7,496 bases of DNA from an uncultured Acetatifactor sp. Its GTDB lineage: Bacteria > Bacillota > Clostridia > Lachnospirales > Lachnospiraceae. This document shows positions 1-5,376 of the stretch, piece after piece. Where the stretch lies: the NCBI GenBank assembly GCA_910578185.1, contig CAJTPN010000033.1, positions 11,609 through 19,104 of the forward strand, written 5' to 3'. The translations under genes were made by a program, and so were the position numbers. Position 1 is the first letter of the stretch. Every line of letters starts with the position of its first letter. The notes beneath the pieces were generated by a model, which saw nothing but the letters and a program-made list of their open reading frames with translations, was not told where the DNA came from and ran no database searches.

Positions 1-98
1 TTAATTCGCTGCCGCGCCTGAAATCCCATCCAGGCGGTTCCGCTGCGGGACTGTTTTATTTAACATATGATGTTTTGAAATAACTATTCCGGGAAAGG

Positions 99-302
99 TT
101 ATTTAAAATCATCCAGTCCCTGTTCAAGAGTGGGTACACTGCAGGCTAACGGTGTTCTGGAACAATCCGTACAACCCATTGTCTGAACGCTTTTTGACTG
201 TTCGACCTGTTGGTCACAATCTACATTCACATGACCGACACCTTCAGCCATTCCGGAATCCAGCATCTTTACAAGGTCATCAATCATTTTTTTCTCGTCC
301 AT
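99..302 (-). CDS. 67-aa Cys-containing protein, possible companion of truncated PFL
   Basis: Small ORF read in the same direction as pflB, starting 53 bp after the pflB stop. The start is set by a strong SD (AAGGAGG, minus strand, 4 nt before the ATG). Residues 9-27 (DLVKMLDSGMAEGVGHVNV) resemble the PFL segment that normally follows the point where the upstream PFL stops (NL..LMDGYF..GG.HLNVNV in E. coli PflB, from memory). The rest is unlike PFL: C29, then C44-x-x-C47 and C54 in a GCTDCSRTPLAC stretch, ending in an acidic tail. There is no RVSGYAV glycyl-radical motif. I do not recognise a named family. Inference: it may dock on the PFL core where the C-terminal domain would sit, with a redox or metal role for its cysteines. 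It could also be an unrelated small protein or a remnant. The ORF and SD are convincing; the function is not known. Confidence 0.75.
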   Translation of the reverse strand: MDEKKMIDDLVKMLDSGMAEGVGHVNVDCDQQVEQSKSVQTMGCTDCSRTPLACSVPTLEQGLDDFK

Positions 303-355
303 AGTGCCTCCTTACTTTTTAGAGCCAGGTTTTTTGTTACTAAATGTCTGTAACT

Positions 356-2392
356 TTATTTCAGATCCAATTCAATGTCGCCGGAGAAGACTTTGTCTTC
401 CTTGCCCAATGCGCCCGGGATGATGGTGAAGGTATTGGAGATACCGTCCTGTGCATCATTGAACGGAAGCTTGGATACGGAAGAGAGGGATGCCACAGCA
501 CCATGAGTATCACGGCCGTGCATCGGGTTTGCACCAGGTGCAAAAGGCTGTCCTTTCTTACGTCCATCAGGGGTATTACCGGTAGCCTTACCATAGGTAA
601 CGTTAGAGGTAATGGTCAGGATGGATGTGGTAGGAACACCGTTTCTGTAGGTGTGATGTCTTCTGATAGCGGTCATAAACTTGTGAACCACTTCCTGAGC
701 GATCTCGTCTACGCGGTCATCATCGTTGCCGTATTTAGGGAAGTCGCCGGTGGTCTTGAAGTCTACGATAATGCCGTCTTCGTCGCGGATGGGCTCAACC
801 TTTGCGTACTTGATAGCGGAAAGGGAGTCAGCCACGATGGAAAGACCTGCTACACCGGTAGCAAAATAACGCTTAACGTCTCTGTCATGAAGCGCCATCT
901 CTGCCCTTTCATAGCAGTATTTGTCATGCATATAGTGGATAATATTCAGGGTGTTTACATAAACGTCTGCCTGCCACTCCAGCATATCGATGAACTTGCT
1001 CATAACATCGTCGTAGTCAAGCACGTCACCTGTAACAGGACGATACTTGGGACCTACCTGCTTCTTGGTAACTTCATCCACACCGCCGTTCAAAGCGTAC
1101 AGCAGACATTTTGCAACATTTGCACGTGCGCCGAAGAACTGCATTTCCTTACCGATAACCATAGAAGATACGCAGCAAGCGATACCATAGTCATCGCCAT
1201 GTGTCACTCTCATCAGGTCATCGTTCTCATACTGAATGGAAGAAGTCTGGATAGACATCTTTGCACAGTATCTCTTCCAGCTTTCAGGAAGCTTTGTGGA
1301 CCACAGTACGGTCAGGTTAGGCTCGGGAGAAGGTCCAAGGTTGGTCAGGGTGTTCAGATAACGGAAGCTCATCTTTGTTACCATGGGTCTGCCGTCAACA
1401 CCCACACCGCCTAAGGACTCGGTTACCCATACGGGATCGCCTGCAAAAATCTGATTGTATTCAGGTGTACGAGCAAATTTGATAAGACGCAGCTTCATGA
1501 TGAAGTGGTCAACGAATTCCTGAATCTGCTCTTCGGTAAAGGTACCGTTCTTCAGATCTCTTTCTGCATAGCAGTCAAGGAAGGTGGAGGTACGTCCCAG
1601 AGACATAGCGGCACCGTTCTGCTCCTTTACTGCGCAAAGGTATCCAAAATATGTCCACTGAATAGCTTCCTTTACATTTGCTGCGGGCTTGGAAATGTCG
1701 CAGCCATAAGAAGCAGCCATTTCCTTCATCAGCTTCAATGCTGTAATCTGCTCGGAAATTTCCTCGCGAAGACGAATCACATCATCGGTCATAACACGTC
1801 CGGTAGAATCCTTCTGTGCCTGCTTGTCCTCGATCAGTCTGTCGATACCGTACAGTGCAACACGTCTGTAATCGCCGATGATACGTCCGCGGCCGTAAGC
1901 ATCGGGAAGGCCTGTAATAATATGGGAAGAACGGCATGCTCTCATTTCCTGATTGTAGGCGTCAAAGCAGCCTGCGTTATGTGTCTTCCTGTGAGTGGAG
2001 AAAAATTCGGAAATTTCAGGATCAACCTCATAACCGTTGTCGGAGCAAGCCTTCTCTGCCATACGAATACCGCCGTAAGGCTGCAGAGATCTCTTGAAAG
2101 GCTTGTCGGTCTGGAAGCCTACGATTGTCTCTTTGCTCTTGTCAAGGTATCCGGGGCCATGGGAGGTAATTGTGGATACAACCTTGGTATCCATATCAAG
2201 GACGCCGCCTGCTTCTCTTTCCTGTTTCTGCAGGTCAAGCACCTGTGCCCACAAATCCTTTGTGTTCTGTGTTGCGCCGGCAAGGAATCCCTCATCACCG
2301 TCATAAGGATGATAGTTCCTCTGAATGAAATCACGCACGTTGACTTCTTTGTCCCACTTGCCTGCTACAAAATCTGTCCATTCTGGTCTCAT
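356..2392 (-). CDS. pflB: Pyruvate formate-lyase core lacking the C-terminal glycyl-radical domain
   Basis: Formate C-acetyltransferase, the glycyl-radical enzyme that converts pyruvate and CoA to acetyl-CoA and formate in anaerobic cytoplasm. The 678-aa product follows E. coli PflB closely from the N-terminus (NVRDFIQRNY, TSHGPGYL, LPDAYGRGRIIGDYRRVALYGID) through the catalytic Cys pair (IACCVSS, C406-C407) to the late core motifs (NTPDGRKKGQPF, GANPMHGRD, GISNTFTIIPGALGKEDKV). It then stops at IELDLK. E. coli PflB is 760 aa, so the last 75-80 residues are missing, including the RVSGYAV loop with the radical glycine. I found that motif in no frame between the stop and the window edge. The core is intact and undecayed, which argues for a split enzyme over a recent frameshift. 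The ATG is preceded by AGGAGG at a 10-nt spacing. The 67-aa ORF follows 53 bp downstream and may share the transcript. A pflA gene is not visible and may lie beyond the left edge. Confidence 0.95.
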   Translation of the reverse strand: MRPEWTDFVAGKWDKEVNVRDFIQRNYHPYDGDEGFLAGATQNTKDLWAQVLDLQKQEREAGGVLDMDTKVVSTITSHGPGYLDKSKETIVGFQTDKPFKRSLQPYGGIRMAEKACSDNGYEVDPEISEFFSTHRKTHNAGCFDAYNQEMRACRSSHIITGLPDAYGRGRIIGDYRRVALYGIDRLIEDKQAQKDSTGRVMTDDVIRLREEISEQITALKLMKEMAASYGCDISKPAANVKEAIQWTYFGYLCAVKEQNGAAMSLGRTSTFLDCYAERDLKNGTFTEEQIQEFVDHFIMKLRLIKFARTPEYNQIFAGDPVWVTESLGGVGVDGRPMVTKMSFRYLNTLTNLGPSPEPNLTVLWSTKLPESWKRYCAKMSIQTSSIQYENDDLMRVTHGDDYGIACCVSSMVIGKEMQFFGARANVAKCLLYALNGGVDEVTKKQVGPKYRPVTGDVLDYDDVMSKFIDMLEWQADVYVNTLNIIHYMHDKYCYERAEMALHDRDVKRYFATGVAGLSIVADSLSAIKYAKVEPIRDEDGIIVDFKTTGDFPKYGNDDDRVDEIAQEVVHKFMTAIRRHHTYRNGVPTTSILTITSNVTYGKATGNTPDGRKKGQPFAPGANPMHGRDTHGAVASLSSVSKLPFNDAQDGISNTFTIIPGALGKEDKVFSGDIELDLK

Positions 2393-2445
2393 TTTGTAAT
2401 AACCTCCTATAAGTTTTGAATTAGCATTTCTAATTCCTTGACCTT

Positions 2446-2474
2446 ATTATATGAAAAACACCGTAAAAAATCAA
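2446..2474 (-). promoter_or_regulatory. Promoter of pflB (sigma-A type)
   Basis: On the minus strand, TTGATT (2469-2474) is followed after exactly 17 bp by TATAAT (2446-2451). The start point would be near 2439, about 47 nt before the pflB ATG. Just inside the leader, GAATTAG and CTAATTC (2418-2436) form a 7-bp hairpin with a 5-nt loop. Confidence 0.75.
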
Positions 2475-2484
2475 GGTGGGAGAG

Positions 2485-2502
2485 TGTACTTTTTTCGGTA
2501 CA
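2485..2502. promoter_or_regulatory. Candidate operator palindrome TGTAC-N8-GTACA
   Basis: TGTAC (2485-2489) and GTACA (2498-2502) form a perfect two-fold symmetric site with an 8-nt A/T-rich spacer. It lies just upstream of the pflB -35 box and between the two divergent promoters, a usual place for an activator or redox regulator site. The half-sites are only 5 bp and match no Rex or Fnr consensus that I can cite, so the assignment is tentative. Confidence 0.3.
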
Positions 2503-2572
2503 ATAGCTGATATTTACAAGCTTTACAAAGATTTAGCCGTTTTTTTGGAAGAATTTTATAAACAGGAATTAC

Positions 2573-2601
2573 TTGTAAGATTTTGTGGAAAGATATATAA
2601 T
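2573..2601 (+). promoter_or_regulatory. Promoter reading toward the tandem repeats and the DUF1858 gene
   Basis: TTGTAA (2573-2578) lies 17 bp before a perfect TATAAT (2596-2601). The predicted start is near 2608, so the transcript would begin almost exactly at the first copy of the hairpin repeat and carry a leader of about 190 nt into the DUF1858 gene. Confidence 0.65.
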
Positions 2602-2612
2602 GAAGAATATCA

Positions 2613-2775
2613 GTGAGCGCCGGAAGGCGAGCTGATATTCGCTGCTTCACTTTTGGCGAAAGCAAAAAGTGAAGATACCAAGTGAGCGCCGGAAGGCGAG
2701 CTGATATTCGCTGTTTCACTTTTGGCGAAAGCAAAAAGTGAAGATACCAAGCGAGCGCCGGAAGGCGAGCTGATA
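2613..2775. repeat. 69-bp tandem direct repeat, 2.4 copies, hairpin-forming
   Basis: Unit 1 (2613-2681) and unit 2 (2682-2750) differ at one base (C at 2645, T at 2714). A partial unit 3 of 25 bp (2751-2775) differs at one base. Weak similarity extends upstream to about 2601. Each full unit encodes two hairpins: CGCC-GGAA-GGCG, and CTTCACTTTT/AAAAGTGAAG (2645-2674 in unit 1) capped by a GC-GAAA-GC tip. Both tips are GNRA-type. The first copy is also flanked by AATATCAG (2606-2613) and CTGATATT (2632-2639), giving a 34-nt palindrome. The near identity of the units suggests recent duplication or continuing homogenisation. Confidence 0.95.
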
Positions 2776-2797
2776 GAGTAACGGAAAGGAGAAAAGT

Positions 2798-2989
2798 ATG
2801 GAAGGCATAACGAAGACAATGACGATTGGTGAAATTTTGCGCACCAATCCCAATGTGGCGCCTTTGCTGATGGAAGCGGGTATGCATTGCCTTGGATGTC
2901 CCTCCGCTCAGGGTGAGTCACTGGAGGAAGCGGCAGAGGTACATGGAATCGATATTGACGCTTTGATGAAGGCGATCCAGGAACTGTAA
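2798..2989 (+). CDS. DUF1858 domain protein (small redox-disulfide type)
   Basis: 63-aa protein preceded by GGAAAGGAG about 6 nt before the ATG. Nearly the whole protein is a DUF1858 domain, a family also found next to hybrid-cluster (prismane) proteins and described as a redox disulfide domain. The visible family pattern is MTIGEILRTNP near the N-terminus (residues 8-18), then ...LLMEAGMHCLGCPSAQGESLEEAA with C31-x-x-C34, and a C-terminal helix ending at IQEL. There is no signal peptide, so it should be cytoplasmic. The CxxC could form a reversible disulfide or bind metal, but its partner and reaction are not established. It is divergent from pflB, and its leader is built from the hairpin repeats. 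The family call is firm; a link to PFL is only positional. Confidence 0.92.
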   Translation: MEGITKTMTIGEILRTNPNVAPLLMEAGMHCLGCPSAQGESLEEAAEVHGIDIDALMKAIQEL

Positions 2990-3382
2990 CTAACTGACGA
3001 AAGTGCGGTGAAAAGATCGAACGGCCTGTGAAAAGGATTTGGAACAGGTTTGAAAACACTCCCACACAGTTTTAGCTTGCAGGCAATGAGCCATGTTAAA
3101 AAGCGCCTCGGGTTTGCTTTCTGCAGTTGGCAAATGCCGCAAGAGCCAAATAACCAGTAGTTAATGTATTGACCGCATTATATTCAGACAAACCTCCTTT
3201 TTGATTTTACATTGGACTGCGATGTTTTGGTCAACGGTGCCACCGCATCGCCACCTTCAAACGCCTTACCGATGAAAAATCAAGCTGTAGAGTTTTGACA
3301 GATATAATGCGGTCAGCAAATTTGACTGCACAATGTTTGGATGGACTGTGTCGGGGGTTTTTGTTTTGTTGTAAAATGGTTA
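2990..3382. other. Intergenic region between the DUF1858 gene and mecA (convergent)
   Basis: 393 bp with no convincing gene. The left part (2990-3169) shows no SD-led ORF and no clear terminator for the DUF1858 gene. The right part holds the nested inverted repeat at 3170-3315. The ORF starting at 3295 (106 aa, plus) lies opposite mecA, lacks an SD and has no family features, so it is not called. A good SD-like string (AAAGGAGG, minus, about 3191-3198) has no suitably spaced ORF. Confidence 0.7.
3170..3315. repeat. Nested inverted-repeat element of about 146 bp, MITE-like
   Basis: Perfect 14-bp terminal inverted repeats: TGACCGCATTATAT (3170-3183) and ATATAATGCGGTCA (3302-3315). Inside them, in correctly nested order, are TTGATTTT with AAAATCAA (8 bp) and GCGATG with CATCGC (6 bp). 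The whole element can therefore fold as one long imperfect hairpin, as short non-autonomous elements do. It has no transposase and no obvious target-site duplication. The right arm contains TATAAT, but no -35 at proper spacing. Confidence 0.65.
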
Positions 3383-4159
3383 TTAAATATTTCGTCCGCT
3401 GTTTCCCAGGGCCTGCACTGCATTGTTGCGGATTAAGGGCTCAAAGTGTTCTGCCAGATAGGCGGTGCTTGCCGCTGCAGAGCGTTGAAGTATTCCGTAT
3501 TCGGAAACTACATTGCATGCTCTGTCAAAAGAATCCCCGTTATCATTACCCTGAGTCAGCATCAGCAGATACCCTTGGGCTTTGTTGGCACCATGGCGAT
3601 TATGGGAACCGCTGATGAATTCGTTTTTATATAAGGTGCTGAAACCGTGATAATTTTCTGAGATAATGGCAGAAACTTCCATGACCTGTTGTAGAGATTT
3701 CATCAGGAAGATTCTTGTACGGGGCTTATTGTCCGTTTTCGGGGAATTTTGGGAACTGTCCACGGAAGCGGATTTATTTTCTTCTGTATCTGTCTGAATC
3801 TGCCGGAACAAATCAAGCATTTCATTGGAGGACACATCGGACAAAACGCCGTCTTCGTTCTCTTCAGTTATGGAGGGCGCAAACCTGGAAAAACGGGTAT
3901 CCAGTTCCTCGGGATCTTCCACTTTGGTGATAATCAGTACGATACATTCGGCATTCAGTGGGATGGCTTCTATCATCAGAGGGATGTCCTCGGCTTCGAA
4001 GCCAAATTCATAATTCGCCTGCCTCATCATATCGCGAAACAAGGTTTTGGCTTTTTCCGTTCCATAGGCCAATTCGCTTATTTTAAGCTCGCGACTTGCC
4101 AAATCTTCTCTGGTCAGAGTGCAGCGAATCTGGTTCTCATTTACTTTTTCTATTTTCAT
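3383..4159 (-). CDS. mecA: MecA-type adaptor protein for ClpC/ClpP proteolysis
   Basis: 258-aa cytoplasmic adaptor. In Bacillus, MecA recruits substrates such as ComK to ClpCP and activates the ClpC hexamer. I chose the ATG at 4159 because AGGAAGGG sits 7 nt upstream and the protein then opens with the family-typical MKIEKVNENQIRCTLTREDL. The upstream in-frame ATG at 4210 has no comparable SD. The order is an N-terminal substrate-binding domain (about 1-80, with LFRDMMRQANYEFGFE and an AECIVLIITKV strand), an acidic Ser/Asn-rich linker (about 85-145), and a C-terminal ClpC-binding domain with FSTLYKNEF, GYLLMLTQ, F.RACNVVSEYG and TAYLAEHFEPLI. The tail is slightly longer than in Bacillus MecA. 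In a non-competent anaerobe the substrates are unknown. There is no operon partner on either side and no clear promoter; CATAAT (minus, 4197-4202) is a possible -10 without a good -35. Confidence 0.9.
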   Translation of the reverse strand: MKIEKVNENQIRCTLTREDLASRELKISELAYGTEKAKTLFRDMMRQANYEFGFEAEDIPLMIEAIPLNAECIVLIITKVEDPEELDTRFSRFAPSITEENEDGVLSDVSSNEMLDLFRQIQTDTEENKSASVDSSQNSPKTDNKPRTRIFLMKSLQQVMEVSAIISENYHGFSTLYKNEFISGSHNRHGANKAQGYLLMLTQGNDNGDSFDRACNVVSEYGILQRSAAASTAYLAEHFEPLIRNNAVQALGNSGRNI

Positions 4160-4232
4160 ACGACAACCCTTCCTTTCTGCATAGCTGAACTGTAGTATTA
4201 TGTCGGACATGTGAATGTCTTTTTATATCCTC

Positions 4233-4373
4233 GGGGAGTGACTGAAAATGCATTCCCCAAAGCTGAATCCACTGCTTCGCTTTTATTTGGTCCATGTAGC
4301 GCCGTTGCGCTTGCCAAACTGGAGCTTGTTTCCCACAAAGTGCAACACACATCTTGGGGAAAGCAGTATTCAG
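4233..4373. repeat. Nested palindromic element between mecA and the next promoter
   Basis: Outer arms CTGAATccACTGCTT (4263-4277) and AAGCAGTATTCAG (4361-4373) are complementary over 13 bp apart from a 2-nt bulge. Inside are TTTGG/CCAAA (4286-4290 and 4314-4318) and AGCGC-CGTT-GCGCT (4298-4311). A separate hairpin, GGGGAGTG/CATTCCCC (4233-4258, 8 bp with one G-T pair), sits at the left edge. It resembles an intergenic palindromic repeat or a decayed small element. It lies just upstream of mecA and could also affect mecA transcription. Confidence 0.5.
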
Positions 4374-4601
4374 AGAACCCCGGTAAAAGAGGAAAGCACC
4401 TTTTCGCAAATGCGCCTTGTGCAGGAGCGCCGCGAAGCTTACCAAAGGGTAATGGATATTGCCTGTTTAGGGCAGACATATGGGCACCTGCCGATTTTCA
4501 GTAGAGTGTAATACAGTATATTGCCTTGTTATGTCATAATATACTTTCAGCTTCTTTAAGTCAATAGCAGAATTTGAGTTTAATAATTTTTAAGTTTTTA
4601 C

Positions 4602-4630
4602 TTGCCAAAATATTCCAGATAAGATATAAT
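4602..4630 (+). promoter_or_regulatory. Strong sigma-A promoter with no ORF behind it
   Basis: TTGCCA (4602-4607), a 17-bp spacer, and a perfect TATAAT (4625-4630). The start would be near 4637. The first gene lies about 400 nt away and has its own nearer promoter, so this one may serve a non-coding RNA or a long leader. Confidence 0.75.
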
Positions 4631-4636
4631 GTTTCT

Positions 4637-4856
4637 GTAAATGCCTCCGGTATTCTGTACGGGGGAGGAGGCGGCAGTCTTATCTTCGAGTTGATTTAAT
4701 TGATTTTTGGAACAGGTCGTTCCGTTTCATCCTTATATATTCTAATCGAGTATATCTCATTATATGGCAGTTTCAGAAAAACTGACATAGTCTAAGGATG
4801 TCTTACAAGCAAAATGCTGGAATATCCGCTTGCTTGATCATAGTATGTCAACTAAT
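4637..4856 (+). ncRNA. Putative structured non-coding RNA or long leader, unassigned
   Basis: The region begins at the predicted start of a strong promoter and contains no SD-led ORF. Successive hairpins are CCTCC/GGAGG with an inner GTA/TAC (about 4644-4668), GGAAC-AGGTC-GTTCC (about 4719-4733), CAGTTT-CAGAA-AAACTG (about 4768-4784), and a longer closing helix TGACATA/TATGTCA enclosing CAAGC/GCTTG (about 4783-4851). I cannot match it to 6S, SRP, tmRNA, RNase P or a riboswitch I know. No U-rich terminator closes it, so the 3' end is a guess set by the last helix and the overlapping second promoter. Confidence 0.35.
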
Positions 4857-4873
4857 ATTTTCACACTTATAAT
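4845..4873 (+). promoter_or_regulatory. Promoter of the 78-aa gene
   Basis: ATGTCA (4845-4850), a 17-bp spacer and TATAAT (4868-4873) predict a start near 4880. The -35 box overlaps the 3' arm (TATGTCA) of the last helix of the upstream structured stretch. Confidence 0.6.
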
Positions 4874-4895
4874 TCATTTTAAACCATATCTGCCA

Positions 4896-5027
4896 AGGAA
4901 ATTTTTTCCATTGGAGAAAAGTACTGCCGGAGGCATCTGCTTTACAAATACGAGGGGCGCCCGGAGGGATTGATTCGTCACAGGGTTCAAATATCCTTTT
5001 GGTCCGGAAGGCCCGGTAGCAAGGAGG
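4896..5027 (+). promoter_or_regulatory. Structured 5' leader of the 78-aa gene
   Basis: The leader of about 150 nt starts with hairpin CCAAGGAAA/TTTCCaTTGG (near 4894-4915). A domain of about 95 nt follows, closed by CTGCCGG (4924-4930) and CCGGTAG (5013-5019), 7 bp with one G-T pair. Inside it are TGCC-GGA-GGCA and CCTTTT-GGTCC-GGAAGG (4995-5011). The closing stem ends two bases before the SD AGGAGG (5022-5027), where a fold could control ribosome access. I recognise no riboswitch consensus, and the GGTTCAAAT string is not part of a valid tRNA T-arm. Confidence 0.4.
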
Positions 5028-5034
5028 AATTCAT

Positions 5035-5271
5035 TTGCATGATGAAAGAACAGAAGTAAAAAACCTGGAAGATGCCAAAAAGCAGATGCTTTTAAGCCTG
5101 GAGCAGATGAGTAAAAACGGAGTGGAAGTTTTTGTGGACGGGCAGGCCGTACTTCCGATCGAAGCGGTTTCAAAGGCCGTGCGGGAGGACAGCCCCTACA
5201 TGGCAGATTATGTATTTGGGGCGACAGGTGACGTTGAGCAGGTGCGTTTTGACAAAGTGACACGTCTTTAG
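5035..5271 (+). CDS. Conserved-looking 78-aa protein of unknown function (TTG start)
   Basis: A TTG start is chosen because AGGAGG (5022-5027) sits 7 nt before it and the frame has no earlier ATG. The nearest ATG (5039), in another frame, gives only six codons. The product has an amphipathic N-terminal helix (NLEDAKKQMLLSLEQMSK, residues 9-26), then GVEVFVDGQAVLPIEAVSKAV, which looks like a short strand-turn-helix, and a final DYVFGATGDVEQVRFDKV stretch. It has no signal peptide, TM segment or Cys, and is probably a small soluble cytoplasmic protein. I do not recognise a named family. It has its own promoter and a long structured leader, and is followed at once by a hairpin, so it looks monocistronic. 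Confidence 0.8.
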   Translation: MHDERTEVKNLEDAKKQMLLSLEQMSKNGVEVFVDGQAVLPIEAVSKAVREDSPYMADYVFGATGDVEQVRFDKVTRL

Positions 5272-5330
5272 TAAAATACCGCCGCCGGTTAAAATGGGAT
5301 TGCCTCTCATGCTGTAAATGCGGTATTTTA
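5272..5330 (+). terminator. Hairpin directly after the 78-aa gene, probable terminator
   Basis: TAAAATACCGC (5272-5282) and GCGGTATTTTA (5320-5330) form a perfect 11-bp stem starting on the base after the stop codon. An inner stem ATGGGA/TCTCAT branches from the loop. The A/U-rich base gives TTTT at the end of the 3' arm, but there is no longer U-tract, so termination may be weak or bidirectional. Confidence 0.5.
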
Positions 5331-5341
5331 AAAATTAGGTA

Positions 5342-5370
5342 ATGACTCGGGCGCATGTTTGTGGTACAAT
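5342..5370 (+). promoter_or_regulatory. Extended -10 promoter of the GH18 gene
   Basis: ATGACT (5342-5347), a 17-bp spacer ending in TGG, and TACAAT (5365-5370). The TGn directly before the -10 is the extended -10 motif. The start is near 5377, leaving a leader of about 150 nt. Confidence 0.65.
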
Positions 5371-5376
5371 TAGACC

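Larger units (their letters stand above)
2393..2797. other. Divergent intergenic region between pflB and the DUF1858 gene
   Basis: This 405-bp stretch holds no supported gene. It contains the pflB SD and promoter, a candidate operator palindrome, an opposing promoter, and 2.4 copies of a 69-bp tandem repeat. The longer open frames across it owe their length to the repeat unit (69 is divisible by 3) and show no SD or family signal. An SD (GGAAAGGAG, about 2783-2791) closes the region. Confidence 0.8.
4160..5034. other. Long gene-poor intergenic region (875 bp)
   Basis: Upstream of mecA on one side and of the 78-aa gene on the other. It holds a nested palindrome (4233-4373), a strong rightward promoter (4602-4630), a hairpin-rich stretch with no ORF (about 4637-4856), a second rightward promoter (4845-4873), and a structured leader ending at the SD of the 78-aa gene. 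Several ORFs of 87-102 aa overlap in different frames at about 4137-4511, but none has an SD or recognisable family sequence. Confidence 0.7.

Noticed and set aside
1..66. Short minus-strand ORF MLNKTVPQRNRLDGISGAAAN after the companion gene
   Set aside because: It is only 21 aa with no SD. GISGAAAN superficially resembles the RVSGYAV loop, but nothing around it matches PFL. The 6-bp hairpin at 15-36 lacks a T-tract, so it was not called a terminator.
344..2419. Two long plus-strand ORFs (356 and 304 aa) opposite pflB
   Set aside because: They are antisense shadows of a clear PFL coding sequence, with no SD and no family signal.
2471..3065. Minus-strand ORFs of 138 and 151 aa across the tandem repeats and the DUF1858 gene
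   Set aside because: Their repetitive peptides arise because the 69-bp repeat is a multiple of three. They overlap a solid DUF1858 gene on the other strand.
3094..3198. Minus-strand frame reading EYNAVNTLTTGYLALAAF behind a good SD-like AAAGGAGG
   Set aside because: The only nearby start (TTG) is too close to the SD, the ATG lies in another frame and stops after five codons, and the sequence overlaps the inverted repeat.
3295..3308. TTGACA followed at once by TATAAT
   Set aside because: The two boxes are nearly adjacent instead of about 17 bp apart, so they cannot form a promoter together. They belong to the right arm of the inverted repeat.
4248..4511. Plus-strand ORF ending in MRLVQERREAYQRVMDIACLGQTYGHLPIFSRV
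   Set aside because: The tail looks protein-like, but no SD precedes any start, the frame runs through a palindromic element, and overlapping ORFs of similar length exist on the other strand. A relic of a coding sequence remains possible.
4976..5000. GGTTCAAAT resembling a tRNA T-loop
   Set aside because: The base after the loop is A where the conserved G-C closing pair is needed, and no acceptor or anticodon stem can be built around it.
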